From NCBI RefSeq assembly GCF_008831285.2, contig NC_045141.1:15424106-15488105 (forward strand): a stretch of DNA of 64,000 nucleotides, read 5' to 3'. Under the pieces are notes generated by a model that was not told where the DNA came from, searched no databases, and worked only from the letters and a program-made list of their open reading frames with translations. Below, in pieces: positions 48,600 through 61,015 of the stretch. Each line of letters starts with the position of its first letter. Position 1 is the stretch's first letter. The translations under genes and the position numbers were made by a program. The stretch is from Nymphaea colorata (Eukaryota > Streptophyta > Magnoliopsida > Nymphaeales > Nymphaeaceae).

Positions 48600-49130
48600 C
48601 GTTTCCCTTTTGTTAATGATAAGCAACCTGGGCATTGGTTCGGAAGTGTGCCGGTTTATCAAACTAATATGCCTGTTATATCTACAAAAATTTGGCATGA
48701 AAAGGCCTCCAATCAGGAAGTTTCTCCTTCCAAACTTATTGCCTCCACTTGCACTATCCTTGCTAGTGGACAGTGGTCAACTTACTCTTGCTATCCAAAA
48801 ACTTTACAGTGGTATGCTGGAATCTTTACAGGACCAACATCAGTTTGGGCACAACCTTATTCGGCTTGTCTTTTGATCCTCACAAGGAGTCCTTCCCGAA
48901 CGTCTCGATTATGACCGTTCGGCACTCTAACTCAATTGAGATCCTCTCAAACCATTCCCTGTGCTGGATTGATCCAACAAAATCACTCTCCATCCTAGTT
49001 GCATCTCGCAGGAAAGGATTTTTCTTCCGTTTGATTGTGAACCATATTCCCCATCGTCCTGTCCGATTGTGAATCCCATTCTCCGACGCGGCCTGAATTG
49101 ATACCATTAACGGCTACTCCACTGATCAAT
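48600..49130. other. Unassigned open, GC-richer block
   Basis: Plus-strand frames of 75-100 codons overlap here (48610-48876, 48648-48914, 48773-49072), with a 76-codon minus-strand frame at 48880-49107. Composition is less AT-rich than the flanks. No single frame stays open for the whole block and I recognise no family, so it may be a decayed gene fragment. Confidence 0.2.
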
Positions 49131-49459
49131 GTTTTTAACTGTGGTCAGGGTTAATCCAACCTTACTTCTTTATGGGCTGCCCTAGTCTTAGCCTTGTGAT
49201 TCGTTCCTATGGGCGTTACTGAGTGTGCAAAGTAGTGGCAAGAAATTTGCCTCCGGCACATTTGTTTGTTTGTTTTCCTTCGCCTTTGGTTCGGTGTCCT
49301 CAATTATTACTGTAGACTTGGAGAAGTGAGGTGAGACAGAGCCCATTTTTCAAAGAAGAAATAGTCGACACCTCACAATCCTTTTTTTTCTTGTCTAATC
49401 AGTTTAAAGAGGAAATTAACACGGACCCACCTGCCCAACAATTGCATCTTTCACTGGTT

Positions 49460-49505
49460 AATTATTATTATTATTATTATTATTATTATTGTTGTTGTTG
49501 TTGTT
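49460..49505. repeat. (ATT)n(GTT)n microsatellite
   Basis: About ten ATT units are followed by five GTT units. Confidence 0.9.
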
Positions 49506-52500
49506 TTGCTTCATGGCGTATTGTTCACTTTTTCAGAAGCACTTGAACCCTGTAATTACTCGTTTTTTGGTGGTTAATTATATATTTTGTTGGACAGGAA
49601 AGCAACTCTGTAAGTTGCAATATGTTTTCCTTACTTCTAAAGCGTTTTAAAGCAACGTTTCTCTTTGTCTCCTGTTTTGGTTCAATTGGGCTCTCCGTAT
49701 AGCATTTTGTTCAATTGTTTTGGCTGTACAGATTTGTTAATCTGTTAATCGGAGGACTGCCTCCAGCAGGATCGTTTCTTCTTCTTCTTCTTCTTCCAGT
49801 TGCAATATGTTTTCCTTTTCCATGGACAATGAGGAGTCGTGTGAGAGCCAGACCACTTGCAGGACTGCTTCCTAAGGGACAAACTCCAGCTAGCGATTTA
49901 GTTGGTCTGCTTCATTGAAAGCAACACGGAAATTAAAGACTCAGGATACGTAGAGCGGCAGGGCTGGTACTTGATCTTGATTTTAACACCACCCTTCATA
50001 ACATAATCCAACTTGGAGATGGTTGTTCTTGAATCAGTGTTGTACCAGTGGAGCTTAATTGGCCTTAATTAGCCGATGCAGATCGAATTGGTGGAAGACT
50101 GATCGGATTCACCTGCCTATTCGAATTGGTTAGTTTGTGCTGGCTCTCGTTACCGTCATGAGAGCTAATTCCAAGAAGCTTAGCTACACTTGGCGACTTG
50201 GCGTTCGCTTTGTGGGCAGGCAAGCATCACGCCTAGGAAGGTCGATAATCTTCTTCGACAAAAAGAAACAGTGGCACTGTACATGATGGTCATGCAGCTT
50301 TCTGACTAGAAGAGGCGTGACATCATTCCGGACCAGCAACTTTTGGACTTTAGGCTGGAAAACAGCAGGCGAGAGCCTTGACCAAAGCCAGCCAGCGGCC
50401 AGATCTAACATGGCTGGAAGAGCGAGAAATATCTAGGCGTTGATCACTCGTCCCACAAGATGCTGCCCTCTGTTTCTTGACAAGCTTCCAGTTAGATTTG
50501 CTAGTTTTGTATGATCTGAAGCCAGAGAGATCCTAGTCCAACCAGGGGTTCTTGATAGAGCCATCTTACTGCACCTGATCAATCACATGCATTTTTTATC
50601 AGATGCAACATATTCTCACTCCTTCATATTGCAAAAGTTGCTGGGATTCAGCACAAAATTAATTGCCTCGAGTGCCTGGCATGGTGAATCCCAGCCCAAT
50701 ATTTAGCCCGCTTTTCATTAGGGGCAAAGCTATAAATTTCTGGCTAAAGAACACTAGTAATAAATTTCAAAATTTTAAAGATCATCAAATATGTAAGTGG
50801 GAAAAATTGCGCCGATGTGTCAATATAAAAATAAATACTTCGTATGGGTCCTTCTTAGCAATTGCCTACACGTTGCGCCTTGACCCCTGCCTTGATTCAC
50901 ATCCTAAAAAAGAGAGTTTATAGACTCTTGATAATTTTAAAGTCTTTGACATGGATTTATCCTTGTTCTTTTCCAATAATTAGAGTTTTACTTACAACCT
51001 ATAATGAAGTATGCGAGTACTTAGTGCTCATAAAGGTGATTACTCATCACCGGAAAAGATTTTAGATCTCTTTCGAAGTGTGAATCGATGGATGATTCAA
51101 CTCTGTTGGACCCCTTGTAGGCTCCACTCGATGTCCTTTTAAAATGCAACCTCGCCGGATGTGCCCAGTGTGGTATTTTATTGCGACTCCCATATCGTCT
51201 TTGTCGTTTCTTTAGAAAAGTGTGAGGTTGACTTCAATCATATAATAGAATTCCGATAAACAAGCGCATTATACGGATCTTAATCTTTCTTTTTCCCCCC
51301 TTTCCTTTTGCAAAGAGATTGGAGAGAAGTTCATAGCTTAACTTTCTTGCGAACAAGACTGAAACCTTCTTTTTGGTTGAGCGAGACGTTCATCCTTATC
51401 ACTTGAGACTCCAAGCACTTCCCTTCTCATAGACTCTGGAGTCTTGAACTGCGTCAACGGCTCCACTACTTTAAAATACAAAAACATTGTACCTATAAAA
51501 CTAAAGACTTACCTTCTTACAATATCGTAGCCAGATCAGTTATACCATCCCCCTCGAGGTAGCACCCAAACCTTTTGAATGTAATTCTTACATGTTCCAA
51601 AGACTTTAGACAGCAATGCAATTGAATATTTGGTTTGCAAGCAATAAGCATCGGCTACCTAATATTTTGTTGCAACTATGAAATTAAGTATAGAAGCTTA
51701 GACAAGCTTAAACTATAGGTTTATCTTTTCTATCTACAATAGAAAATGCAAATGAGTAAACTAGAGACCGTCCATGTATCTCGGGCTTGGCTTGAGCCTC
51801 AACTTGGATCGACTAATTGTAAAGCAAGATAAGCTTGAACGCACCTTTCACTCAATTCATTTTTAACTTGCTTACTAGCACTAATGCTGCAAGCAACACA
51901 GGCTCCTACAGCGAAACCTCCATTAAGATCTATGCAAAGTAACCTCTGCTTTAGAAACCTTTTCCGATTTGAAGGAATGGTAGTTACAACTCTTGCTTGG
52001 GCAGGTGAAAAGTCGGCAAACTCTAACATTTCACGAAGAACAGAGAAGAGTTTTCATTTATAACTTGCTGTTTTAGATATCATTGGAAGAGCTGAATGAG
52101 TTATGTCGAATTTTTTTTAGTCAGCATCCTTTACCATAACTGGATTGAGTTTGTTCTTCGTTCTCAGAAGTACAATTGTCAACAAGGAGCAAAAATATCA
52201 AGGGCAGCGGCAGAATCAAAATGTAGAAACAGTCGTTCAAAACGATTTCCAGACAATTCAAGAAATGGAAAAAAGCGTGAGGTGGTTGACGCAAGTAAAA
52301 ACATTCGGAGAAAAGAAAACCACTTAAAAGGAACAAAACGACATTGAAATCAGGATTCCCATAATCGAGAATGGAAATTTTCGATGGATATTTCAAATCC
52401 CTAAAAATCTGGATTCCTACCTACTATGAGTGGATTCTCCTCCCTAGCCATGGCCTGCCCACGTGATCACTTGCCTCTGGTGCAAAGAAAAATAGCAGGC

Positions 52501-53163
52501 CTTCACAATTTTTTTGCACAGAAGCAATGAGAGAGGTCGCCGGCCGCAGCAGTTCCCCAACACGACGCAGTTTTTTATAGAGATGCCAAATGGTGGGGCC
52601 ATTACAGGCTCTTGCAGTGGCTTCTCTCTTATCAAATGTCTGCTGTCAGTATCAGAGCCTGTATCGGATCTCACAGAGTATCGACCCCTCACTGAAACGA
52701 AGCAGACGCAATGTCTCTCACAGGAACAAGAATTAATATAAAAATCGACAACATTGGCTGATTCTGTAAGAGTACAAAAAGCAGACTAGTTTTCTGTAAA
52801 ACAATTCAGTTCTGTTACTGATAAAATACTGACTGAAAGTCTGAAACATCCCTTGTTTAAGGAACATTAATCCTGTTCCGCTGCTCCCCTTTAAAGAATT
52901 TAAGTTGCATTCGAGGTTTCATGGATGATCATGGGTGCTCTGATATCATGTTACCATCAACTTGCTCCACATTTGAGAAAGAAAGATTCAGAAGAACGCT
53001 ACCGTGCTAACTTCTCTTATATACCATCGCAAAAGAGTAGCCGGTTCACACAAACTACCGTGAAAATGTTTTAATGCATTAGCATATACACAGAACTCAT
53101 AAAGTGACTCAAATCCTTCAATCTTCTTGATTCCCACAAAAGGGCAGGGCACGTACATCCTCA

Positions 53164-53619
53164 TCAGCCGCGATCCATGGCCGAGACGGCCGGCATCGCC
53201 GGACAATTGAGGGCCTGGCCGTGCTTTTCCGCCGCCGCGGGAGCAACCACAAACCTGGCAGGGAAATCATGCGGCTGTCGGGTCTCTTCATGGGCGGTCT
53301 CATCGTCGAAGTTGAGTGCATAACTCAGGGGGTCGTACCTAAACTCCCCAGCATGGCGCCCCGCCCTGTTCAAGCACATCCCCCCCACACCCTCCTTCCC
53401 GATCGTCCCGAAGAGTTTCCGGCACTTGTCCTTCAAGGCCGGCAGCTGCAGAGCCCGCCTCCTCAACCAAGACGACGATCGGGCTAGGCATCTGTACGCC
53501 GGCTTCGTCTCCGCGTCATCTGAATCATGGTGGCATCGGAAGCAACAGAAGAAGAAGGACGGAGAACGCCGATCGTCCATCATCGTCCCCACGAGTCTCC
53601 GATGCTTCGACGGTATCAA
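53164..53619 (-). CDS. Small plant protein with FRYDPLSYALNFDD motif
   Basis: An intronless 151-codon frame, GC-rich against AT-rich flanks. From the N-terminus: a cysteine cluster FFFCCFRC (residues 22-29, possible S-acylation site), a basic stretch (SSSWLRRRAL...KDKCRKLF, 48-70), then FRYDPLSYALNFDD (93-106) and DFPARFVV (118-125). I recall short basic plant proteins ending in a (F/D)xYDPLSYALNFD block followed by F.AR; their function is not known to me. The start is uncertain: ATGs at 53619, 53583 and 53580 are in frame. The TATA-like site near 53665 would leave only about 15 bases of leader before the first, so 53583 is attractive. The C-terminus is variable and proline/alanine-rich. Confidence 0.7.
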   Translation of the reverse strand: MIPSKHRRLVGTMMDDRRSPSFFFCCFRCHHDSDDAETKPAYRCLARSSSWLRRRALQLPALKDKCRKLFGTIGKEGVGGMCLNRAGRHAGEFRYDPLSYALNFDDETAHEETRQPHDFPARFVVAPAAAEKHGQALNCPAMPAVSAMDRG

Positions 53620-53660
53620 TCACGAGAGAGAGAGAGAATGGTTCTGCTACAGGTTTTCTT

Positions 53661-53669
53661 GGTATTTAT
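53661..53669 (-). promoter_or_regulatory. TATA-like element of the small FRYDPLSYALNFDD gene
   Basis: The minus strand reads CATAAATACC, about 45 bases upstream of the first ATG and 80 bases upstream of the second. A short GA tract lies between it and the coding region. Confidence 0.35.
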
Positions 53670-53694
53670 GGACGAATGGGTTCTCGATTTCTCA

Positions 53695-53770
53695 GTGTGA
53701 TCGGGTCCGAAATGTGTGAGTACTAAAACGAAGGTCTCAAGAGACCGAACTGTGTGATCGGGTCCGAACA
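53695..53770. repeat. 57-bp-spaced direct repeat with a palindrome
   Basis: GTGTGATCGGGTCCGAA occurs at 53695 and 53752. Between them is GGTCTCAAGAGACC (53733-53746), a 6-bp inverted repeat around AA. It sits just upstream of the gene ending at 53619 and could carry paired regulatory sites. Confidence 0.6.
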
Positions 53771-55107
53771 ACCTGACCGCCCTCCCAAGAGGCCGCCGGC
53801 CACCACCCATAGATTTCTTCACTTTCATATTTATATTTATTGTGCTTATTTATTTTTGCCCCACATTTATTATATCTATCTTTTGTCCGCTTGGCCTTCC
53901 TAACCCGGAACGCCTCATGATTCTTCCAGCCATATATTCCTTGTATGGGCCATGATATATATATATATATACTAGGAAAAGAGTAGAATAGTGAGTTCAT
54001 AGTCATAGTGGGCGGATGAGAGTTCCCTTTACCTGGCTAAGTGGTCAGATTCAAGATCTTGAAGTTGAAGAAGATGTTTAAAACTAAGTTTATGTTGCTG
54101 TAAGCTGGTAAGGTGGGCCTGACACCACTTTACCTATTAAAGAAAAAGAAAATGTCAATGTTAGAGAAGCATTAATATGTTAATGTAACGTGCAAGCTTA
54201 TGTATTGGTCTTGGGGAAGATGGGTAAATAAATGCACATATTATATCTTATTAAAAACAGTCTCATTTCATATTCCATTTAGTTGATCACGTAAAATAAT
54301 CAGTCCATGAATAATTGTGTTCTAATTTGATATGCAAGTTCATAACAAAATCCAAATCCAAATCTGGTATTTGATGGGACAAATGACAGAGCCACATGCA
54401 GTCTGTTGTGGGCAGTTGCCCACACCAACCTTTACACTGACGTTTTAACTTAAATAGAGAAAGATACCTTAAGCAATATCTGGAACCGATGGCTGCCAAT
54501 CTTGGATAATGTTTAGCCATTGCACCAGTTTCCATGAAAAAGGAGAACAAAAAGCTTCCGATGAATTCAAGAAGGGAGCGCTTTTTTATCAATTTAGCAC
54601 ATTATTTTTCATTATCACTCAACCTCTTATTTTAGAAATTTACTTTTAAACTTATTAAGTTTAAGCTTTTTAAGTCAAATCCCAACAAAAAATATCATGG
54701 ATGAATCTTTTTACAGCATTAGTGCAAAGACACATACATACAAATATTACTATTGAAGACTGTAGAAGAATGTATTAAAATCGTGAACTTGTGTTCATAT
54801 TTTAGAAAAGATATAACAATGCACCTACATTTGGGGAATGACAAATTACCACTAAAAAAAGTCAACAACAAATAGGTTCCCTTGGCAAGAAGGGTGTTTT
54901 AGTTATTTTATATTAAGAAGTTTAATGTTTTCTATTAGTGTTTATTTTTTAAAAGTCATTCCTCTGTTCGTCATTTGTTATATGTGGAAAAGTTAGACGC
55001 CTTTTTTTGCAATTTAACAAGAAATTATGAATAGCAACTCGCCTTTTAGGTAAGTAACAAACTAAATACAACAAATGAGTGCGACTTGGAGATTAAGACA
55101 ATCCACG

Positions 55108-55137
55108 TGACAATTGAACTTGTAAGTTCAATTGTCA
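55108..55137. repeat. Perfect 14-bp inverted repeat, 2-base loop
   Basis: TGACAATTGAACTT (55108-55121) pairs perfectly with AAGTTCAATTGTCA (55124-55137). The right side continues CAGTTGATGTCAATTAATTC, a weaker third copy of the core. Confidence 0.8.
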
Positions 55138-55735
55138 GTTGATGTCAATTAATTCGAATATTCCATCATCACAAGTAAAATGTTTGTGTAAAGATACCTT
55201 TCATAAATAACCACCCTTCCCTTCGAAGAAAGGTGTTTTGTTATCTTACATAAAAAGTTAATGGTTTGTTTTAGTAATAAGTTTTGTTTTTTTTCTTTAG
55301 CTTTCAAAAGGCGAATCGTTATTTGCTATTTAAGCCAAAATTAGATGCCTTTTTATAATTTTTTTTTCTACATTAGACTAGACAACGGGTCGGGGTGGGT
55401 ATGGCAGAATAAGGACCCGATTGGCAACCATTATCACGATGTAAGGCTTGCTTCCTCGTTAGCCTTTCCAATTAAGACAAACTTTTATGACATTATGATG
55501 CGGGCGGGTGTTATTTTTACTCATAATCTGTCATGTTCTTCAACCAATATCTCATAATTGGAGTTCCATAATGTTTCTATCTAGAACAAAATATGATTCA
55601 ATTTTCCCTTTTTTTTTTTTGTAAAATCATCACTTTTGAAGCAAATGCCATGGAGCTATTCTAGTTAGTTCAGACAGATGTATGAAAAAATAGGTCTCTA
55701 ATTAGTCTGGTTAATTCAGCTCACATGATATTTCT

Positions 55736-56443
55736 GTGACAATCTCTATGATAGTTAATTTAGCTTCTCACCAGAACGTGAGTTTCCAAGATTTAGTTCA
55801 GCTATCAAAAGAAAACCAAGATTTACTAGCATTAGTTTATCGCGATTTCCATGATCTCCGCCGCCGTGAAAATGGCCAGCGTCGTCCGGAGCCGCAGATT
55901 GAGTCTCCAAAACTGTGAGCTCCAACATCGAGGAAAGTGCGACCGACCACGGCGCCATTACCTTTATGCTGTACGCGTTCACGTTTTTCAAAGGCAAAGA
56001 TGTCACTCCTTACAAGTTTGAAGGAAGGAGGGGATCAGGGCAGTTACGAGTTAATGCAGACTCTGCTCTGGTGGTGCAAAAGTCAGGGAAAGCGTCTTGC
56101 TTTCTCGTTCTCTGCGCCGCCGGCCGGCTGCCGGCCACCCGCAGCGCTGCAAGACCGAAACGTAGTGTCGGGAGCCGGTGAGGTGCTCCCTGTACTTTGT
56201 GGCTCAATTGTTAACCGACTTAGCCAACCGTTCTCACCGAACCGGGCCGGCTCGGAGACTGGCTCAATTTGCGTGGGAACCGGGTTGGGGACTTGTGTTT
56301 GCAATGTCAAATTAGACTGTATGTCGAATCGGGATCAGATTACTAATTGGATCTTTACTGCTCTATCCAGAAGTCTATGTTCTTCATCCCACTCATTTGC
56401 AAGTCCTATTATTGCAAGTAAGGAAGATATTGGATTACAATAA
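55736..56443. other. Open GC-richer block, possible decayed gene
   Basis: Between about 55840 and 56300 GC rises and frames of 60-170 codons overlap on both strands. One plus frame contains ITFMLYAFTFF, a possible membrane segment. One minus frame contains a GHFHGGGDHG run. No frame is convincingly conserved and none continues through splice sites that I can identify. Confidence 0.15.
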
Positions 56444-57221
56444 CTAAGGCCCGAGAATTACATTGGTGCATGTTGTAAGTTTTGTGTTTCTATCTAATTA
56501 GATACATAGACATAGCGTTCACAGTGATGGTGAACTTTAGTCTATTCAACAATCCGACCGGCTATGCTATGCCCACAAGTAATTTTATATTAAAATTAAA
56601 ACTACGCAAAAAGAGAAAAAAAAAATTTCAATGGGCAAGATAGGGGTATCAGCAGTCAGTGAGCAATATAATTTAGTTCCCCAACTGCTCTATAGGGTTG
56701 TTTCCTCGTGAAAATAAAAGTGGAAAAAGCAAAATAACTAATATATTTTCTAATGTATCATAGATGAATATCGTGGGAAGAAAAGGTTGGAACCTGCATG
56801 AGATGAGACTTACAGTGACTTTTGGTCCTTCGATCAATCCATGCTACGTATGGGACAAAATAATGTAGGGGAAGGTTGAGATCCACATATATATATTTTT
56901 ATATTTCTCCATCCTTATGGTTTTAAAATCATTTTGATTCATAGCAAGTAGACTAAAATAATCAATTTTAGGGTTTAACATGTGATGTTTTAATCATCAA
57001 AACATGAAGGCTGTCCAAGAATATGAAATTTTGGCGGGAAAGACAAGTTTTTTTTTTATGAAAAGAAGTTCAACCAAAACGTAATTTATTTAAATTAGTA
57101 CTAGTAAACAAGTTAACATGCTGATACTTTGTTTAAGATATTTTTCAGTATGTATTTAAGTGGACTCATTTGTGTTCATAACGCAAGTGGGTTTTCCATG
57201 TATATAAACCAAATTCCTTAA

Positions 57222-57278
57222 GAAGTAGATTGGCAACAGTAACGTTCCGTTACTGGAGTGTTACTGCCAACCTGCTTC
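57222..57278. repeat. Imperfect foldback (about 20-bp arms)
   Basis: GAAGTAGATTGGCAACAGTAAC (57222-57243) is inverted as GTTACTGCCAACCTGCTTC (57260-57278), with a few mismatches and a 16-base spacer. It may be a tiny foldback transposon remnant. Confidence 0.5.
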
Positions 57279-59481
57279 AAAAAAATGACAAAGATTAATT
57301 GAACATCATAACAAGTTCTTTTTACTAATATGCTTCATTTTTTTGAAACAGATTCATGAGACAATAACAATAGTTACAATTATGAAACGACGTTTAAGGG
57401 CCAATTTGGCCAATGAAATAGTTTGTAATTGTTTTATGAATTTAACTTACAAATTGTAGAGCATATTCATAAATATTTTCAAGGTATTCCATGAATCTAC
57501 CTTACCTTTTGAGTCATATTCATGAAACACTTACATACCTCTCCATTTTCCAAACTGACCCTAAGGTCATTGATTCTTATACTCTTTATTTTTACAATTT
57601 ACCATAACTTCCATGCCTTATGTAACATAGATCATAAAAATTTCTTTAGTCAGTTTTACAAACCAAAAGAAAAAAACTGTGATGAGATAGAGCCGCTGAC
57701 ATGAAACTAAAAAGAAATTTAAGACAAAAAACAACTCGAGATGTTCTCAACAAATTTTGTTTTTGAAGTCAATCTAGGAAAATTTGACAAAATTAAGCAA
57801 GTTGTGAAAATCAATATCAATTAAATAAAAAAAAACATTTTAGATTTGATATCAATTACCCTCTTATAGTTTTGAATGTTTGTAACTGATCTAATCCAGC
57901 AGATGTGGTTTTTAATTGCTCTAATATATAAAAAAAATGTATTAAACTGATTATTTTCATGGTCAAATGTGTCCCTTAAGCAAGCAAAAAATCAATGACT
58001 CAGTACCCAATACTTGATGGATTAAAAATAAAGTTTTTTTTTGCAAAATTTATACGAACAAAAACATGGTTTCTAATAAGCGAGGTAATATGCACGCTTA
58101 TATGTGCAGATTAAGGCTAAGCCATGCCAAAGTATTGTGTTCTCAAGTATTCCATGTTGTATTTAACATAAACAGTCTGATATGTGCAAAGGTCCTGACC
58201 CCTGTATGGATTCTTCTATGCATTTAGTATCTGCTGGTTATTGTTTTCATCCTGTCAATGATGAAAGCTATTTTATTTCTCTGCGCCATTTTGAAGCCCC
58301 TCAGACACATGATTTCCTTATATCATTGGGGTGCAACTTAAAGAACAGGAGGATCTAATGTCATTTAAGTCTATGTTCCTCCACTTTTACATTGTCAAAA
58401 AGTTTGATGTTGTTGAGTTTATGGAGCACAAAATTTCAATGGCATCAAACAAGATCAGATGTAAGATTTCAACTTAGCAGATGTTTGGTTACTTGAGTTT
58501 TGATTCTAATCCATGGATCTGATGTGGTAAAAGATCAAAACTAGAATCTATACTTCATCAGACAAAGTCACAAATAATGGCTCGGAGTTTTAAACGGTGA
58601 GGTTTTTCTCGGGTATAATACGACGACCTTGAAAAAAAAGGAAAAATAAGGTAAATTTTTAAAAATTTTAAAAAACAAAAAATGGGAGAAAAATAAAATA
58701 AGTAAGAAACTAACAACACAAACATCACAAGATAAGTAGATTTGCAACAAATAAAAAAATAGAAAAAAAACTGTTTGACATTAAAAAAACTGAAAAAAGT
58801 GAAATAAAACCTGAAGTTTTCAACTTTTTTTTTAAAAAAATGCATTTTTTAAAGTTTTAAATGGTCATTTAATTTATCACATTTTTCCCGCATTTTTTTT
58901 AAATGCATCTTCAGTGACTATGAGGTGACCTAAAAACCCACCTTTAGATCTTCACTTTATGTTTTGCATTGAAAAAAGGTCTACTCTAAAATCAGAAAGG
59001 AAAAGTTTAAATCTTCAATCCTTGAATCTCAAATGCTGAAGATATTAGACAAAAGCATATCAAAGGCAGTCAGACTCACCTTTATAGTATATTGCATTCA
59101 ATGATGTCCATGAGATTAATGCACGTTCCACAATTTAACATAAGTTTACTGCAGCACAACCCATGAGATGAAGGGGTACTTCATCCCATAGACATGTTCA
59201 ATCAAACTCTTCTCTTAATGAAAAAGCGAAGACCATCCAGAGAAAAAATCCCGATTATGAGAATCAAAGAGGTTGCGATAGACCTTGGTGATTCATAGTA
59301 GATCTATGTATGCCCGTCATCTTGATTTTATGGTTCTTTCGTAATCATAATATCTTCTATAGATTTTCCTTTTTTCACTTTGTTTTCCTTCTCCTTTTAT
59401 TTTGTACATGGTTTGAGAGACTTCTCACTAAAAAACTAATAGACAAATTTTTTTAAGGCATTCATACTTCTACACAGTTTT

Positions 59482-59516
<35 letters not shown>
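59482..59516. repeat. Compound (CA)n(TA)n microsatellite
   Basis: About ten CA units are followed by about seven TA units. Confidence 0.9.
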
Positions 59517-60217
59517 TTGGGTAAGAGAGAAACTACACAGTCGGAGTTTGAGGCAGAAACTCCTTCCTTCTGTTTTGCTTTCAGACTCTAAAACTGATTC
59601 AGAACGTGGGTAAACTTATTGTTATATCCTTCAACTCGGGAGTAGTTTCTACCACCATTTGCAGTGCAAGAAAATAACGCACCAGAGTATGACAAAAACC
59701 ACATGGATTCAAAGCTCAAACCCTGTTTTCCATGAGCCACCTTAGCACCTGATTGTGCTATTTAAAAGAAACCAGAGCTTAAATTTGGTAGAAGCAAGGA
59801 TGAAACCTAACCTTCTAGCTTATAGAATTCCAAATGAGGTACATCAAGGCTAGGGGTAACAAGAACATGGAGAAATTGAGTGATACACAAACCAGAGAAA
59901 ACATACAACACAGGCTATTCTAGCTTCGTTTCTCACGAAGCTTCCTCTCTATTTATTACGCTCAACTGTAGATGTAAAGGAAGAAGTAGTCACACTTTAT
60001 CAAGAATCAGCGGAAAGTTGCAAAGTCCTTCCTTATTTTTTGAAAGAAAAAATAGGCAAATCGTTTCTTCTCCTTTTGAAAGGTGTTTTTTCTTGAATTT
60101 GCATATTCAAAATAAGCTTTTCAACAAAAAGTAACACCCATACTGGATAGCCTTTGTTGTCTTTGTTCATAGGAATAAACTAATTATCTTGATAAACACG
60201 AATGAAGTGTCTTTCCG

Positions 60218-60400
60218 TTGGCATTGTTCATGTCAAATCAAGAAATGCTACATAGTTCTTGTTGTCATTGGCATTGTTCATATCAAATCAAGAAATGCTA
60301 CATAGTTTTTGTTGTCCTTGCTCATAGAATATATGACTGATTATACTGACAAACATGCACGCATCTCTTCCTTGGCATGGTTCATGTCAAATCAAGAAAC
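60218..60400. repeat. 50-bp tandem repeat, two copies plus a partial third
   Basis: TTGGCATTGTTCATGTCAAATCAAGAAATGCTACATAGTT starts at 60218 and again at 60268 with one or two changes. A third, shorter copy (TTGGCATGGTTCATGTCAAATCAAGAAAC) starts at 60372. Confidence 0.75.
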
Positions 60401-60864
60401 AAGTTTTGTTACGATCGGGCAAAGAGTCTTGGCCAGCCCATTGAAGTAAGACTCTACCCTTTATGTGCAATAACGATTCCTTCATGTATTCTGTGAATGC
60501 AAGCGCTTTCCAAAAAAAGGCAAGATTGACCTGCTAGAGATTGTCTGTGAACATATAAACGAGAGTAACATGTGACATCTTCTATTCCGAAGATTGATGT
60601 TATTATGATTAGAATAACATCATCTCTTTTGCTTACTTCTGTCATTGATTCTTGACCTTGGTAGAAATGATACCAATAGACCAGTAAGCAACAGTGAGCA
60701 TAACTGTGTTTTGAATGCCATGCCATTTTTGTGATCTAGTGACTAAGAAGTTTGACTTTTCTGGACATAAATTTTCATAAGCAGACTAATTATTTTGCTT
60801 TCACCCCACTTTTGTTTATTTGCAAATAGAAACCAGTGAGAATGATTTTATAAAGTACCGTGGT

Positions 60865-61015
60865 GGGGGGGGGGGGGGGGCGCCCGGGCTTTACATTAAA
60901 ACAATCTAATTTTTTAGTTTGGGCCCGATCGATCGCTCCTCTTGGCCCGACCCTGGCTCGGCCCGCAAATCGTCTTGACCCGACCCTAGAAAAAATCCTG
61001 GCTCCGCCCCTACGT
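60865..61015. mobile_element. hAT-like transposon remnant with poly-G left end
   Basis: The left end is a run of about 16 G followed by CGCCCGGGCTTTACATT, and the right end is AAAAAATCCTGGCTCCGCCCC. Similar flanks, TACCGTGGTGG on the left and TACGTGGTGG on the right, suggest a target-site duplication. Related remnants are at 170-322 and 35637. Confidence 0.5.

Larger units (their letters stand above)
47676..53160. other. ALF4 3' flank and intergenic DNA
   Basis: The first few hundred bases should hold the ALF4 3' untranslated region. Beyond it, 48600-49130 is GC-richer and open in several frames on both strands, without a recognisable domain. An ATT/GTT array lies at 49460-49505. Minus-strand open pieces at 50184-50411, 51799-52029 and 52444-52692 are not recognisable. 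No transposase or RNA gene was seen. Confidence 0.45.

Noticed and set aside
58558-58845. 95-codon minus-strand frame resembling a membrane protein
   Set aside because: It is produced by long A and T runs; hydrophobicity is compositional.
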